Positions 36,737-46,500 of a stretch of DNA of 64,000 nt are shown one piece after another. The notes beneath the pieces were generated by a model. That model saw only the letters and a list, made by a program, of their open reading frames with translations, had not been told where the DNA came from and made no database searches. The stretch lies in NCBI RefSeq assembly GCF_019042735.1, contig NZ_JAHQCR010000077.1:19338-83337 (forward strand), given 5' to 3'. How positions within the stretch are numbered: the first letter of the stretch is position 1; each line of letters opens with the position of its first letter. The DNA comes from Evansella alkalicola. Its GTDB lineage: Bacteria > Bacillota > Bacilli > Bacillales > Salisediminibacteriaceae. Made by a program: the position numbers and the translations under genes.

Positions 36737-37750
36737 TTAGTCTAGTGAGACACTATCAGAGAAGTATTCATATAGTGTACGTACTACATCATATTCACTG
36801 TCATTAGCAGTATCGATTCCAGTCCAGTTATATACTTCATCCATAATAGAAATCATATGTTCATCATCATTAAAAGAAAGAAATACTTCTGTAATTTTAT
36901 TAATGTATTCAGCTGAGAAAGTGTTTGTATTCACACTGATGGTATCGTTAGGAATATCATTTGTGTACCCTATAACTCTAGTTTCTTCCATCATTTCAGG
37001 ATAATCATCGACTAATCCAGTACGAGCATCGTCAAATGTTGTTGCAACATCTGCGTCCCCTTCAAAGACTGTAACAAGTGCGTTATCATGGCTTCCTGCT
37101 TGAATTAAGTCACCAAACCATCCCTCCACATCAGTCACACCGAATTCGTCCATAATTTGGGCTGCTGGAAATAAATATCCGCTTGTTGATGCTAAGTCAG
37201 GGAAAGCCCACACTTTACCTTCTAAATCAGCAAGTGATCCAATGTCAGAATCATTTCGGACAGTGTATTGTGCTTTGTATGTGGAACTCCCGTGACGGAT
37301 TGACTTAAGAATCGCTTCAATATGATCATAACGCTCCGTAGCTAATACATAACCGAAGGCTGGAATGAAACCAATATGTACACGGTCATTTCCCATTGCT
37401 TCGACTAACGCCGTATAGTTTGTCATTACTTCACCACGGACACTAATTCCAAGCTCTTCTGAAAGACGTTCAGCAAGTGGAACTACCGTGTCAGCAATTT
37501 GATCAGAATCTTGAGATGGAACAAAACCCATCACAATTTCATCTGGTAGTGCATCATCTTCATTAGCCGGTTCTTCGTCTTTAACTTCCTCTTCGTCAGT
37601 AGGCACTTCTTCATCCGTTGAGTATTCAATAACATCTGATTGATCTCCAGCGGATGCTGTTGATTCTGTTACCTCTTCTTCACCACTACCACAAGCCACT
37701 AACGATAGTGCAAGTAGTGTTGAAAATAATGTTGTGTAAAGCTTCTTCAT
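36737..37750 (-). CDS. phnD: phosphonate ABC transporter substrate-binding lipoprotein
   Basis: About 337 residues. ATG 37750 has GAGG 8 nt upstream; in-frame GTG 37765 includes that site. The signal ends in lipobox SLVAC. A long acidic Glu/Asp/Ser linker (about residues 25-70) precedes the binding domain, which shows IVMGFVPSQDSDQIAD, VMTNYTALVEAMG, VHIGFIPAFGYVLA, WAFPDLASTSGYLFPAAQI and DVATTFDDAR, the PhnD pattern. It is the first gene of a four-gene minus-strand operon. The protein differs clearly from the plus-strand PhnD, so the two systems probably take different ligands. Confidence 0.88.
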   Translation of the reverse strand: MKKLYTTLFSTLLALSLVACGSGEEEVTESTASAGDQSDVIEYSTDEEVPTDEEEVKDEEPANEDDALPDEIVMGFVPSQDSDQIADTVVPLAERLSEELGISVRGEVMTNYTALVEAMGNDRVHIGFIPAFGYVLATERYDHIEAILKSIRHGSSTYKAQYTVRNDSDIGSLADLEGKVWAFPDLASTSGYLFPAAQIMDEFGVTDVEGWFGDLIQAGSHDNALVTVFEGDADVATTFDDARTGLVDDYPEMMEETRVIGYTNDIPNDTISVNTNTFSAEYINKITEVFLSFNDDEHMISIMDEVYNWTGIDTANDSEYDVVRTLYEYFSDSVSLD

Positions 37751-38000
37751 GAAACAATCCCTCACTTTTTGATAGTCTAGTCTTACGAGGAGAAGTATAC
37801 ATGAGAGTTTTAGAGAGTTTGATAAATTTACTAGATATTTATATATGTTTTACATACTTCATAAGAAACACAAAATAATTTCACAGAGTAGGGCAGAAAC
37901 GATTTGTCCAAAACTGATATAATCATGAATTGAAGGCGATTTGTAGAGTTTTTTTTAGTTCTTAGATCAATTTAGGTGCAAAGGGATGTGTAATAAAGTG

Positions 38001-38834
38001 ATGAAGGAAAAATTATACATTTTTGATTTAGATGGTACGCTTTATGAAGGAACAGACCACTTTGATTATTACGCTGATAGGCTATCGTTAGACGTACCGA
38101 AAGAAAAGCAACATGAGTTTTGGAAGGATTATGAGGAAATGAAGGCAGGGAAGCACCAGGTTTCAATTGGGAAGGCATATGATGTGAAAAATGATGCTGT
38201 TTTAACCATTGATCCAATGTCTTTAACGGTTATTAAAGCAGTTGATTGGGAAGGGAATTCATTAGATGTTTTAGCCGAAAAATATAGAGGGAAGCAAGTA
38301 AAGTTTGATTTTAAAGAGATGATTGCTATTGGAGATGGGTGGTGGCTTCCATTTGTATGTGCCGTTCATTACGGCGTTGAAGATTGCTATCCGAGGTATG
38401 TAGAAACAAAAGCATATATGTCCTCTGATCAATTTGAGTTAGAGAAAATACCTCATTTAAAATCTTTTTTAAATCAGTTGAAAGAAGAAGCTACAATCGT
38501 TTTAATAACAAATAGTGATGAAGAGGACGTACGTCGCTTATTAACTGAACTTGATTTAGATGGCGTATTTCATGAAGTTATTACTTCAGCAAAGAAACCA
38601 ACAAAAACAACTGCTTATTTTGAAGAGTTAAAAAAGAAATTCAATATAGAAGCTGATGAAATAGTGTCCATTGGCGATAACTTTATAAATGAAATTGCGC
38701 CAGCACTATTGTTGGGAATGAATGCAGTTTATATTTCGGAACACATTGATCAAACGGAACACCATAACCTTATCCAAGTAAAAAGGATAAGTGAATGGAT
38801 AGAACTTATGGAGCAAAGTAAAAAGAGAAGGTAA
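38001..38834 (+). CDS. HAD-superfamily hydrolase
   Basis: About 277 residues. ATG 38001 puts the first strand (LYIFDLDGTLYEG, catalytic Asp pair) at its usual distance from the N-terminus; ATG 37986 is an in-frame alternative that directly abuts AAAGGG. Other motifs are IVLITNSD (motif II), the Lys in SAKKPTKT (motif III) and IVSIGDNFINEI (motif IV). The cap between residues 15 and 145 is larger than in simple phosphatases and contains an odd DGWWLPF. Substrate unknown. It could be cotranscribed with the AraC gene 35 nt downstream. Confidence 0.8.
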   Translation: MKEKLYIFDLDGTLYEGTDHFDYYADRLSLDVPKEKQHEFWKDYEEMKAGKHQVSIGKAYDVKNDAVLTIDPMSLTVIKAVDWEGNSLDVLAEKYRGKQVKFDFKEMIAIGDGWWLPFVCAVHYGVEDCYPRYVETKAYMSSDQFELEKIPHLKSFLNQLKEEATIVLITNSDEEDVRRLLTELDLDGVFHEVITSAKKPTKTTAYFEELKKKFNIEADEIVSIGDNFINEIAPALLLGMNAVYISEHIDQTEHHNLIQVKRISEWIELMEQSKKRR

Positions 38835-38868
38835 TTCAGTAGAATTCTAGAAAGGTGGTTTGTGGATA

Positions 38869-39741
38869 ATGGAAAGTCGAAATAACGATATAGGTATTAA
38901 CTTCATGAACCATTCACAATCCAGTAATCATTTGACGTTTATAAATAAAGGATATAAGCCCTCTAATTCACATAAATGGGGACCTGGTGTACGTGATATT
39001 TATGCGTTGCACTATATTACAAGGGGAAAAGGAGTCTTAGAGACAAGGTACGGTACTTATCAACTAAAGACTGGGGATAGCTTTATTATATTTCCACATA
39101 TGGAGATCTACTACTACCCAGATAGTCAGGATCCTTGGGAGTATGTGTGGGTTGAATTTAATGGGGATGAAGTTATGCAACTGTTATCGTGGACGATGCT
39201 GTCTCCTAAGAAACCTGTTGTTCCAGTATGTGAAATCAATCTAAGGCCATTCTATGAAATTGAGGATAATGTAAACGATAGGCCATATAAGACAATACGT
39301 TCTGATGCTAAGTTACGTTTGCTACTTTCTTATTATATGGAGTACTATCCAAACGATATGGTAACTGATCAAACGGATTATGTAGGCATGGCGAAGAATT
39401 ACATTCATAATAATTATTGGAAAAACGCAATGAAGGTATCGGACATTGTGGACATCGTCAAGGTTGATAGGAGCTATTTGTTTCGTTTGTTTAAAGAGGA
39501 TACGGGCATGTCTATCTCTGCTTATTTGACGAAGTATAGAATTCAACGGGCGTGCGAACTTTTGAAAACGTCTGATCTGTCTATTAAAACGGTGGCTTAT
39601 TCTGTAGGGTATAGAGATCAGTTGTATTTCTCGAAAATATTTAAAAAGGCAACATCATATGCTCCTTCAGAATATATGATGTTGCCTCAAGACAATCCAG
39701 AGGATCACCGAAATAAGACACACATTCCAGAGTCTCTATAA
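38869..39741 (+). CDS. AraC-family transcriptional regulator
   Basis: About 290 residues from ATG 38869, with AAAGGTGG 10 nt upstream; TTG 38860 is too close to it. The N-terminal half is a cupin-like sugar-binding domain (GPGVRDIYALHYITRGKG, then YYYPDSQDPWEYVWVEF). The C-terminal half has the two AraC helix-turn-helix units: KVSDIVDIVKVDRSYLFRLF and DLSIKTVAYSVGYRDQLYFS. Such regulators activate carbohydrate genes on binding a sugar. The divergently placed alpha-galactosidase is the natural target. Its 3' end overlaps the small minus-strand gene by 37 nt. Confidence 0.88.
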   Translation: MESRNNDIGINFMNHSQSSNHLTFINKGYKPSNSHKWGPGVRDIYALHYITRGKGVLETRYGTYQLKTGDSFIIFPHMEIYYYPDSQDPWEYVWVEFNGDEVMQLLSWTMLSPKKPVVPVCEINLRPFYEIEDNVNDRPYKTIRSDAKLRLLLSYYMEYYPNDMVTDQTDYVGMAKNYIHNNYWKNAMKVSDIVDIVKVDRSYLFRLFKEDTGMSISAYLTKYRIQRACELLKTSDLSIKTVAYSVGYRDQLYFSKIFKKATSYAPSEYMMLPQDNPEDHRNKTHIPESL

Positions 39742-39935
39742 TATTTAATTAACTCTTCAATAGGTTCACGTCCGCAATCTAATTTTTCCCCTAGGCAATC
39801 AATACATAAAAAATCATTGGCTGTTCTAGAGACTAATTTCAAGTAGATGGCAACATCATCTGTTTGGAGAGGGACTCGGCACTTTCGGCAAGCACGGTTG
39901 CTGCTCAACTTATTTGACCAACTTTGCTCGGACAA
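39705..39935 (-). CDS. small zinc-ribbon-like protein
   Basis: Up to 76 residues with two Cys pairs, CRKC near residue 16 and CIDC near 44, followed by LDCGREPIEELIKYYRDSG. This spacing suggests a bound zinc. Two starts are possible: TTG 39935, inside the end of the alpha-galactosidase gene, or TTG 39908, one base after that gene's stop; neither has a good binding site, so translation may depend on coupling. Its 3' end overlaps the AraC gene on the opposite strand. I do not recognise a named family. The Cys pattern makes chance unlikely. Confidence 0.6.
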   Translation of the reverse strand: MSEQSWSNKLSSNRACRKCRVPLQTDDVAIYLKLVSRTANDFLCIDCLGEKLDCGREPIEELIKYYRDSGMCVLFR

Positions 39936-41085
39936 CTAAACAGTCACGTGCTGGAACAGTAGGTGCAAATCGTTCTGTAAATTTTCCAAGTTCCTTGTGC
40001 TCCATGCAGTCATACAGGTCTAAAGAAAAACCAGACGCGTATGGAAGTCCGAGATCCCAAAATTGTAATGAAATTTCTCTTTGCGTGTCGCTCAAGTTAA
40101 AGAAACCGATGGCAAGGTCACCGTCTGTGAGAACTTTGACAAGCATAAAAACTTCGTCTGTATGGAACCACTGTGGCTCTGGCTTAATACGATAAGCACC
40201 TCTTCCTTCAACATCCTGATTGATTTTAATGAGTTCAGGGTTTAATAGAATATCCTTCGTGACACTATTAGCATTTCGGATATCACAACCGATCATAAGA
40301 GGGGAGCCCATCATACTCCATAAAGCAAAATGCGTTTTGTACTCATTGTCACTGCAACCGCCAATTTTACTACCGATATAACCATCGTTACTTCCACCGT
40401 ACATTCCCACAATAAGCATATCCATATCATTATGGCAGAAGGCACCGGTGTAACGTGCTTTATCAAGCTGGGAGAGGGTTAAATTTTTAATTGACTCCCA
40501 GTTATCTGTAATGTCGCCAGTCGATCGATACATATGGGCACCAGATTCACGAATCCAGTGGTACACATTATCTTCGCCCCAGTTACAAGCGGAAAACAAA
40601 ATGTCTCTTCCACAATTTTTAAGGGCGAGACTCATTCGTTTATATAACAGTTCCCCTGACATACTCCGAGGTTTAAAGCAGTAATCATATTTTAAAAAGT
40701 CAACGCCCCATTCGGCTAATAATTGTGCGTCTTGAAATTCGTGTTCAAAGCTCCCTGGAAAGCCTGCGCAAGTATGGGTACCTACGCATGAATACATACC
40801 AAACTTTAGACCTCTTTCGTGAATATAGTCTGCGAGTGCTTTCATACCGCTTGGAAATTTCTTCGGATCAGGCACTAAATTACCTTCAGCATCCCTTTCT
40901 TTTAAACTCCAACAGTCATCAATCACGATGTATTCATATCCAGCATCCTTATATCCCTCTGAAACAAATCGGTCTGCTACATCTCGAATCAGTTGTTCAT
41001 TAATGTCCCAGGTAAAGGTGTTCCATGAATTCCAACCCATAGGAGGTCTTAAACCTAGTAACTCATGTTTGTCCATAATTAACAT
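39910..41085 (-). CDS. alpha-galactosidase, GH27
   Basis: A 391-residue glycoside hydrolase family 27 enzyme. LRPPMGWNSWNTF at the N-terminus, VIDDCW, KFPSGMKALADYIHERGLKFG, FLKYDYC (nucleophile Asp about residue 133), RSTGDITDNW (acid/base Asp about 190), NDMDML and GSPLMIG are diagnostic. It hydrolyses terminal alpha-1,6 galactose from raffinose-type sugars or galactomannan. No signal peptide is seen, so it acts in the cytoplasm on imported sugars. ATG 41085 follows AAAGGA; MDKHEL at 41076 is an alternative. No sugar transporter is adjacent. Confidence 0.92.
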   Translation of the reverse strand: MLIMDKHELLGLRPPMGWNSWNTFTWDINEQLIRDVADRFVSEGYKDAGYEYIVIDDCWSLKERDAEGNLVPDPKKFPSGMKALADYIHERGLKFGMYSCVGTHTCAGFPGSFEHEFQDAQLLAEWGVDFLKYDYCFKPRSMSGELLYKRMSLALKNCGRDILFSACNWGEDNVYHWIRESGAHMYRSTGDITDNWESIKNLTLSQLDKARYTGAFCHNDMDMLIVGMYGGSNDGYIGSKIGGCSDNEYKTHFALWSMMGSPLMIGCDIRNANSVTKDILLNPELIKINQDVEGRGAYRIKPEPQWFHTDEVFMLVKVLTDGDLAIGFFNLSDTQREISLQFWDLGLPYASGFSLDLYDCMEHKELGKFTERFAPTVPARDCLVVRAKLVK

Positions 41086-41615
41086 TCATCCTTTCTTGAA
41101 TCGTCGAATTTAGTTAGTGTCATAAAAAACTGAGCATTGTTATGTGTTATTAAACCATGTATTGCTTAATTCAGCTATAGCTTGATGTTGCTTGTATATG
41201 GATAATTGTTGTTTCTTAACTAGGGGACAGGATCCTGACATGTATTAAAGGAAAACTCTATTCTGAAGATAGTGAAGCACTATGTTGGACTGTAAAAACA
41301 TAGATAATGGTGTGGTGACGAAGCTATCCATAATTATTTGTAGCTGTCTGGTAGAGTATAGACGGACTTCCAAAAAGCGAGGGAACAATGAAGTGCAGCT
41401 CATAGTGCAAAAATAGTGACTAGGTAAAAAATAATAGATTAACCCAATATTCTATAATGCTATTTTACTAATTATGGAAGACTAGGATAAGAGATTAGCA
41501 GAATTTAGGTAAAAGTACATAGAAAAAAATGGTAATTTTTACATATTCAAAATTCCAAAATAAGTAAATAAAATAAAGTGGAAATGATTGTAATTTTAGA
41601 TAGGGGGTGTTTTTT
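41086..41615. other. intergenic region without recognised gene
   Basis: About 530 bases upstream of the alpha-galactosidase and RDD genes. It should contain the alpha-galactosidase promoter and AraC operator. Short open stretches exist around 41239-41302 and 41330-41420 without starts; I see no identifiable element. Confidence 0.4.
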
Positions 41616-42017
41616 ATGGGGGATGATGTAAGGTATGTTGGATTTTGGAGAAGGTATTTAGCATTTTTAATCGATAATATATTCTCTACTACTTTATCTA
41701 TAGTTGCAGTATTACTTTCTCCAGCTGATGAAACAGTCATCACCTTTGTTCTTTTGATAGTGGTGCTTATTGTTTTTACTTACCACATTGTAATGCCTAG
41801 TGCTTCTTTACAGGCTACTTTTGGGAAATACATTCTAGGAATGAAAATAGTGGGTCTTAATGGAGAACGAATTACAATTTGGAGATCAATGGGACGACTT
41901 TTTTCCCAGTTCATTTCTAGCATTATGTATGTTGGTTATATCATGATTGCTTTTATGGAAAAGAAAACAGGTCTGCATGATTTAATTGCTAGTACTTACG
42001 TTGTTATGAGGGACTGA
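41616..42017 (+). CDS. RDD-family membrane protein
   Basis: About 133 residues from ATG 41616, behind GGGGGTG. The RDD pattern is clear: VGFWRRYLAFLIDNIF (Arg followed by Asp in the first helix), FGKYILGMKIVG and GLHDLIASTYVV. Three helices. RDD proteins are small membrane proteins linked to transport or ion/proton exchange in a few cases. It is monocistronic and ends in a terminator hairpin. Confidence 0.85.
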   Translation: MGDDVRYVGFWRRYLAFLIDNIFSTTLSIVAVLLSPADETVITFVLLIVVLIVFTYHIVMPSASLQATFGKYILGMKIVGLNGERITIWRSMGRLFSQFISSIMYVGYIMIAFMEKKTGLHDLIASTYVVMRD

Positions 42018-42026
42018 ACGTATGAA

Positions 42027-42070
42027 GAAACTTCTCATAGTATAACTAAACTACTGAGAAGTTTCTTTTT
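42027..42070 (+). terminator. hairpin terminator of the GAAGCTTCTC family
   Basis: GAAACTTCTCA (42027-42037) pairs with TGAGAAGTTTC (42055-42065), with an imperfect extension inward, then a T run to about 42070. Confidence 0.8.
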
Positions 42071-42236
42071 GTTTAATAAAGACTCGAGTGTAAAATGTAT
42101 TAATATTACAAAATTACCTTTATTTTATTTCTAACTAGAATTATAATATCTAATTGTATGATAAATTGAAATTATCAGAATAATATCTTCGTGAGGGGAA
42201 AGGGTGCACCAAATAAATCGTAGAGGAGGAATTTAA

Positions 42237-42710
42237 TTGTCAGAGGAAAAAGAAGTGATCATGGAGGATATGGATAAGCCTCGAATTCGAGTAAAAGTGG
42301 AGAGAAAAGAGGGAGAACCGACGGCTGCTTTTAAAGGAGCATCTTGGGCAGCATTAATAATTGGAGCTTCTGCATATGCCATTGGATTGTTTAATGCGTC
42401 AATGGAGTTGAATGAAAAAGGATATTACTTTGCTGTTTTAGTCTTTGGTCTATATGCTGCAGTTTCTCTTCAGAAGGCTGTTCGTGACCGTGATGAGGGC
42501 ATTCCTGTTACAAGTATTTATTATGGTATTAGCTGGTTCGCGCTAATCGTAGCAATATCATTAATGGGAATAGGCTTATATAACGCTGGCAGCATTATCT
42601 TAAGTGAAAAAGGATTTTTTGGAATGGCGTTTGTCTTAACCTTATTCGCAGCCATTACCGTTCAAAAGAACGTTCGAGATACACAAAGGGCAAGAGACAT
42701 TGAAGAGTAA
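42237..42710 (+). CDS. YiaA/YiaB two-helix-domain membrane protein
   Basis: A 157-residue protein from TTG 42237 with AGAGGAGG 8 nt upstream. It has two copies of a two-helix unit, each running through GLFNA or GLYNA, then LNEKGYY or LSEKGFF, then LQKAVRDRD or VQKNVRDTQ, the hallmark of the YiaAB family. The N-terminal 35 residues are charged and cytoplasmic. Function unknown; related genes are stress-associated in some bacteria. A strong terminator follows. Confidence 0.8.
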   Translation: MSEEKEVIMEDMDKPRIRVKVERKEGEPTAAFKGASWAALIIGASAYAIGLFNASMELNEKGYYFAVLVFGLYAAVSLQKAVRDRDEGIPVTSIYYGISWFALIVAISLMGIGLYNAGSIILSEKGFFGMAFVLTLFAAITVQKNVRDTQRARDIEE

Positions 42711-42744
42711 AATCTTCTAAATTTACTTATTAATACTTCAAGCG

Positions 42745-42779
42745 AAACGGACTTCCTGCATTATAGGAAGTCCGTTTTT
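42745..42779 (+). terminator. strong intrinsic terminator
   Basis: A perfect 13-bp stem (AAACGGACTTCCT at 42745-42757 with its complement at 42765-42777), a 7-nt loop and a T run. Confidence 0.85.
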
Positions 42780-42937
42780 AATTTGAAAGTGTGTAGGTTA
42801 CCTTTTCATGGGTTTCAAATCAATCATATTAGTACTAACTACATAGGTGTAAAGGCGCGAATAGAGGATAATAACCATTAAAAAAGATAGAGAAGTTAGT
42901 CAAAAATCCTCATTTTCAGAAAATTATAAAAACCAGA

Positions 42938-42966
42938 TTGACAATATATGTATATAAGCTTACCAT
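42938..42966 (+). promoter_or_regulatory. candidate sigma-A promoter for esxA
   Basis: A perfect -35 TTGACA (42938-42943), a 17-nt spacer and a weaker -10 TACCAT (42961-42966) lie about 80 nt before the esxA start. Confidence 0.5.
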
Positions 42967-43045
42967 AATTTAGTAGTTATATGGGTTTTTATCCCACCCC
43001 CTCATTAAAAGAGGGAAAACTATTAACTAGAGGAGATGAGTAAAG

Positions 43046-43342
43046 ATGGCAGGACAAATTCGTATGACCCCAGATCAGTTGCAAGCAAAAGCAAAACGAT
43101 ATGGTCAAGGTTCACAGCAGGTTGATCAAGTTTTAAGAGAACTGTCAAACCTACAAGAGGAATTAAGAGGGGAATGGGAAGGGCGTGCTTTCCAACGTTT
43201 TGATGACCAATTTAGGGAGTTAAGTCCAAAAATCCAGGACTTTTCACGATTGCTGCAAGAGATTGAAATGCAGTTAGTTAAAACTGCAGAAGCAGTGGCA
43301 CAACAAGATGAAGCTCTATCACAAAATTTTGGTCTTCGATAA
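43046..43342 (+). CDS. esxA: WXG100-family T7SS protein (EsxA/YukE)
   Basis: A 98-residue protein from ATG 43046 behind GAGGAG. Two helices flank the turn motif WEG (about residues 44-46), with GQIRMTPDQLQAKA at the start typical of Bacillus YukE. It lacks a signal peptide and is exported as a helical dimer by the EssC machine encoded downstream. A terminator hairpin after the gene probably lets it be made in excess over the membrane components. Confidence 0.9.
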   Translation: MAGQIRMTPDQLQAKAKRYGQGSQQVDQVLRELSNLQEELRGEWEGRAFQRFDDQFRELSPKIQDFSRLLQEIEMQLVKTAEAVAQQDEALSQNFGLR

Positions 43343-43387
43343 TAGTTTCTGAAGGTCGAAATTCCATTTGTGATGGTCATACTTACA

Positions 43388-43425
43388 GAGCTACACGACC
43401 AAAGTTGTGTAGCTCAATTTTCCTT
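43388..43425 (+). terminator. partial terminator between esxA and esaA
   Basis: GAGCTACAC (43388-43396) pairs with GTGTAGCTC (43407-43415), followed by AATTTTCCTTT. It likely separates high esxA expression from the secretion genes. Confidence 0.65.
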
Positions 43426-43552
43426 TCTCATCTAAAACAGTATTCTTCTCTGCAATTATGAATAATTTATTCCTTAGTTACTACCAACTACTTATGAAAA
43501 AGCAAAGCAATATATAAATATATTTTGTAATTTACCAGGAGTGAAAACCAAA

Positions 43553-46500
43553 ATGAAGAAGAAAAAATCCCCAATCATCTTATTATTTGTTTTGATACTG
43601 CTACTAATATCCGGCTTATCATATTTTGCATTAAATCCTGTATCAAAAACAGCAACAGTTGATGGGACACAATTAATGACAGTTGCATTGGTAAATGAGG
43701 ATGAAGGAGCTACATTTAATAATAATTTCCTGTCATTTGGAAATGCATTTGTTAGAAGCTTGGATAACAATGATGAGCATGAATGGTTTGTTGTCAGCCG
43801 CGGCGTTGCTGAAAGTGGTTTAGAGCGCCAAGTATACGACATGATGATTGTTATTCCAAATGATTTTACCAGGAAAGCATTATCTATTGAGTCAGAATCG
43901 CCAGAACGTGTAACTCTCGACTATAAAATCAATGCTTCAGGAAATGATGAAGTAAGACCACAAGCAGAAAAGACGGCAAGTCAAATCCTGAATGACTTTA
44001 ATCGTAGAATAATAGACGTCTATTTTGCAAGTGTGATAGGGAATTTACAAGAAGCTCAAGATAGTATTGCCTCCATCGTTGATAACTATGGTTTATATGT
44101 AGATACATATAATACCGATGTAAATACGCCACTTGCTAACTATACGAACCAATTCGAGTCTGTTAAAGGTTACACAGAACTCTCGAAAACTAACTTTGAT
44201 CAATTAGATAACAGAATCCATTCATTTCAGGATTATTTAGTCGAAAATGCGAGTTCGTACCATGACTTTTTATCGAACTTAAATGAGGTTTCAGATAAAA
44301 AGGAAGAGACTAGTACACTTTCCACAGAATACTTTAATTCTCTAAGTGAATTTGATGCAGCTCTTCGAGAACAAAATATTCAAGAGCAATTAAATAACTT
44401 ACAGCAGGCGAACAATCATATTAATTCTCAATTTCAGTTAAATGAAAACATGATGTCAGGTTCCATTGTAGCAGACACAATTAACCTTCAATCATTTATT
44501 AATCGAGCCAATGAACTTGTTAGACAGACAGAAGAAAATCTGATTGGAACGTTAGAATCTGATTTGAAATCAAAAGTAAGAAGGCAATTATCTAGTATTC
44601 TTGCAGAGTCATTTAATAAAGAATTTGTAAACTTAAATTCACTACTAGATAGTCCTGATAAAAATGTGCATGACGCAATCCAAAGACAAATAAATCAGCT
44701 GCCTTCATTGTCTGAAAAAGACATTGACGAATCTGGATTATCGGAAGAGACGACAACAGAGTTAAAGAATGTCATTGCAGTGACCAATAAATATATGAAT
44801 GAGTTTAATTTTAAACCAGGGGAACAAGATGATTCGAAGCTCCTTTCCCGTCAAATTAGAGATATAAAACAACGCTTTGCTGATACGGGTGTTATGATGT
44901 CAGATTCGGTCCAACTTCCTAAAAATAGGAAGCCTGGGCAAACCTTTGAGTTAACTATCCCAGATGTATATGAGATACAGGGTCTTTGGATTACCCTTCC
45001 AAATGGAGAAGAAGAAGAATATACAAATATATACTTAGAGAAAGGTAAATTAAATTTACCTGCTAATGATGAAGGTGTGTTTACAGTTCGAATCAACCTT
45101 CGTTTACTGGATGCTGACAGTAATATAGATGTGTTCCAACCAGCTACATGGAGTTGGAAAATGAAACAGAAAAATATTGATGATATAGATAATCCAGACC
45201 AAATTAGTGATCCTGTTGACAATGAACCAGCTCCAGAAAATGGAGAGCCTGAACAAGAAGAGGGTTCCTCAAATGAAGAAGTAGCGGAAGAAGAATCTGA
45301 AATGGATTCTGAAGAAAAAGCAAATAGTAACGATGACCGACGACCTCAGAGTGAAGAATCTTCTCAAACCGATGAAGAAGGAAGGACAGAAGAAGAGGGA
45401 AGTAATGAGGAAGAAGAAAGCAATGAAGAGGAAGGTAATGATGAAGAAGGAAATATTGATGAAGATGAAGACAGCAATGAGAACGGGGAGTCCGATGGTG
45501 ATTCAAGTGACGAAGAGAACGGGGATTCAAACGACGATGAAGAAAACGAAAAACCAGAAATTATAAGAGTTAAGGTAGTAAATAATTATATTTACCACCG
45601 TGTGATGTCTCCTTTACTCGATGAACCTACACAGCTGTTAATAAACGCTGCAGATAGCACTGTTAGGGACTATCAGAAAATGATCCTGCTGTATGAAATC
45701 TATTTCGGTATTGATATGAGAGATGAAGAATTAAGAGAGTGGCTAGGGGACAAATCATTAACAGATTTATCAACGGAATCCTCTCTTTACTATCTATTTA
45801 ATCATAAAGAATTAGATGAATTACTAACAAACTACTTTGTAAAAAGGGTAACAGATGGTGTTGCAAAAGAGATTAGGAGACCATTAGAAGATTTTCGTGA
45901 GCAGGTTACTGCTTATCGTCAACACATAGACGCAACGGAAGATAAAATGGATCAATTGGCAGAAAAAGTTGGAAGTACAATGGAGCAAGCCCTCGTTATG
46001 AATACCGCCTTAACGGAAGTGTTGGAAAACGTGGAGGATTGGCGTCGGGAGAGCATGAGGCTCCTAGAAGAACAACAACAACTTCAAGCTGTTGGTAGTG
46101 AAGAGCAGACAGCGGTCATGACGTTAGAAAGCAATTTTCAGCCACTTTTAAGTACTAGTGAATTACTTGCTGAGCAAGCAAGTGATAATAGAAATGAAGC
46201 TGAAAATGTTTATCAAACTTTTGAAATGATTGATAACCAGGCGAATGCTATTCAAGAAAGTGGTGTTGGTCTAGTTTCACAGGCAGAACGGTTAGGGGAG
46301 GATCTGACAAACCAGATACTTGAAGATGAGGTTTTTGTAGAAAACTTTGCTGGTGTCCTTTCTAACAGTCGAATTGGGGAAAGGCAAAATGAAGATTTAT
46401 TCGATTTCCTTTCTAACCCAGTGGAAACTAATAATCAAGGAACAATTGTATCAGGAGATACGTTTACACCTTATTTTTTAGTGCTGATCATTTTTATAGT

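Noticed and set aside
37800..37900. PhoP box before the second phnD operon
   Set aside because: TTTACA- and TTCATA-like words occur, but their spacing (9 bp) and orientation do not fit the 11-bp direct-repeat pattern.
41239..41420. Transposase remnant upstream of the RDD gene
   Set aside because: Short open stretches were read in all frames on the + strand, but no transposase motif or inverted repeat ends were found.
45204..45530. Opposite-strand open frames in the acidic tract of esaA
   Set aside because: They are shadows of a Glu/Asp-rich repeat: the complement of GAA/GAT/GAG codons rarely contains stops.
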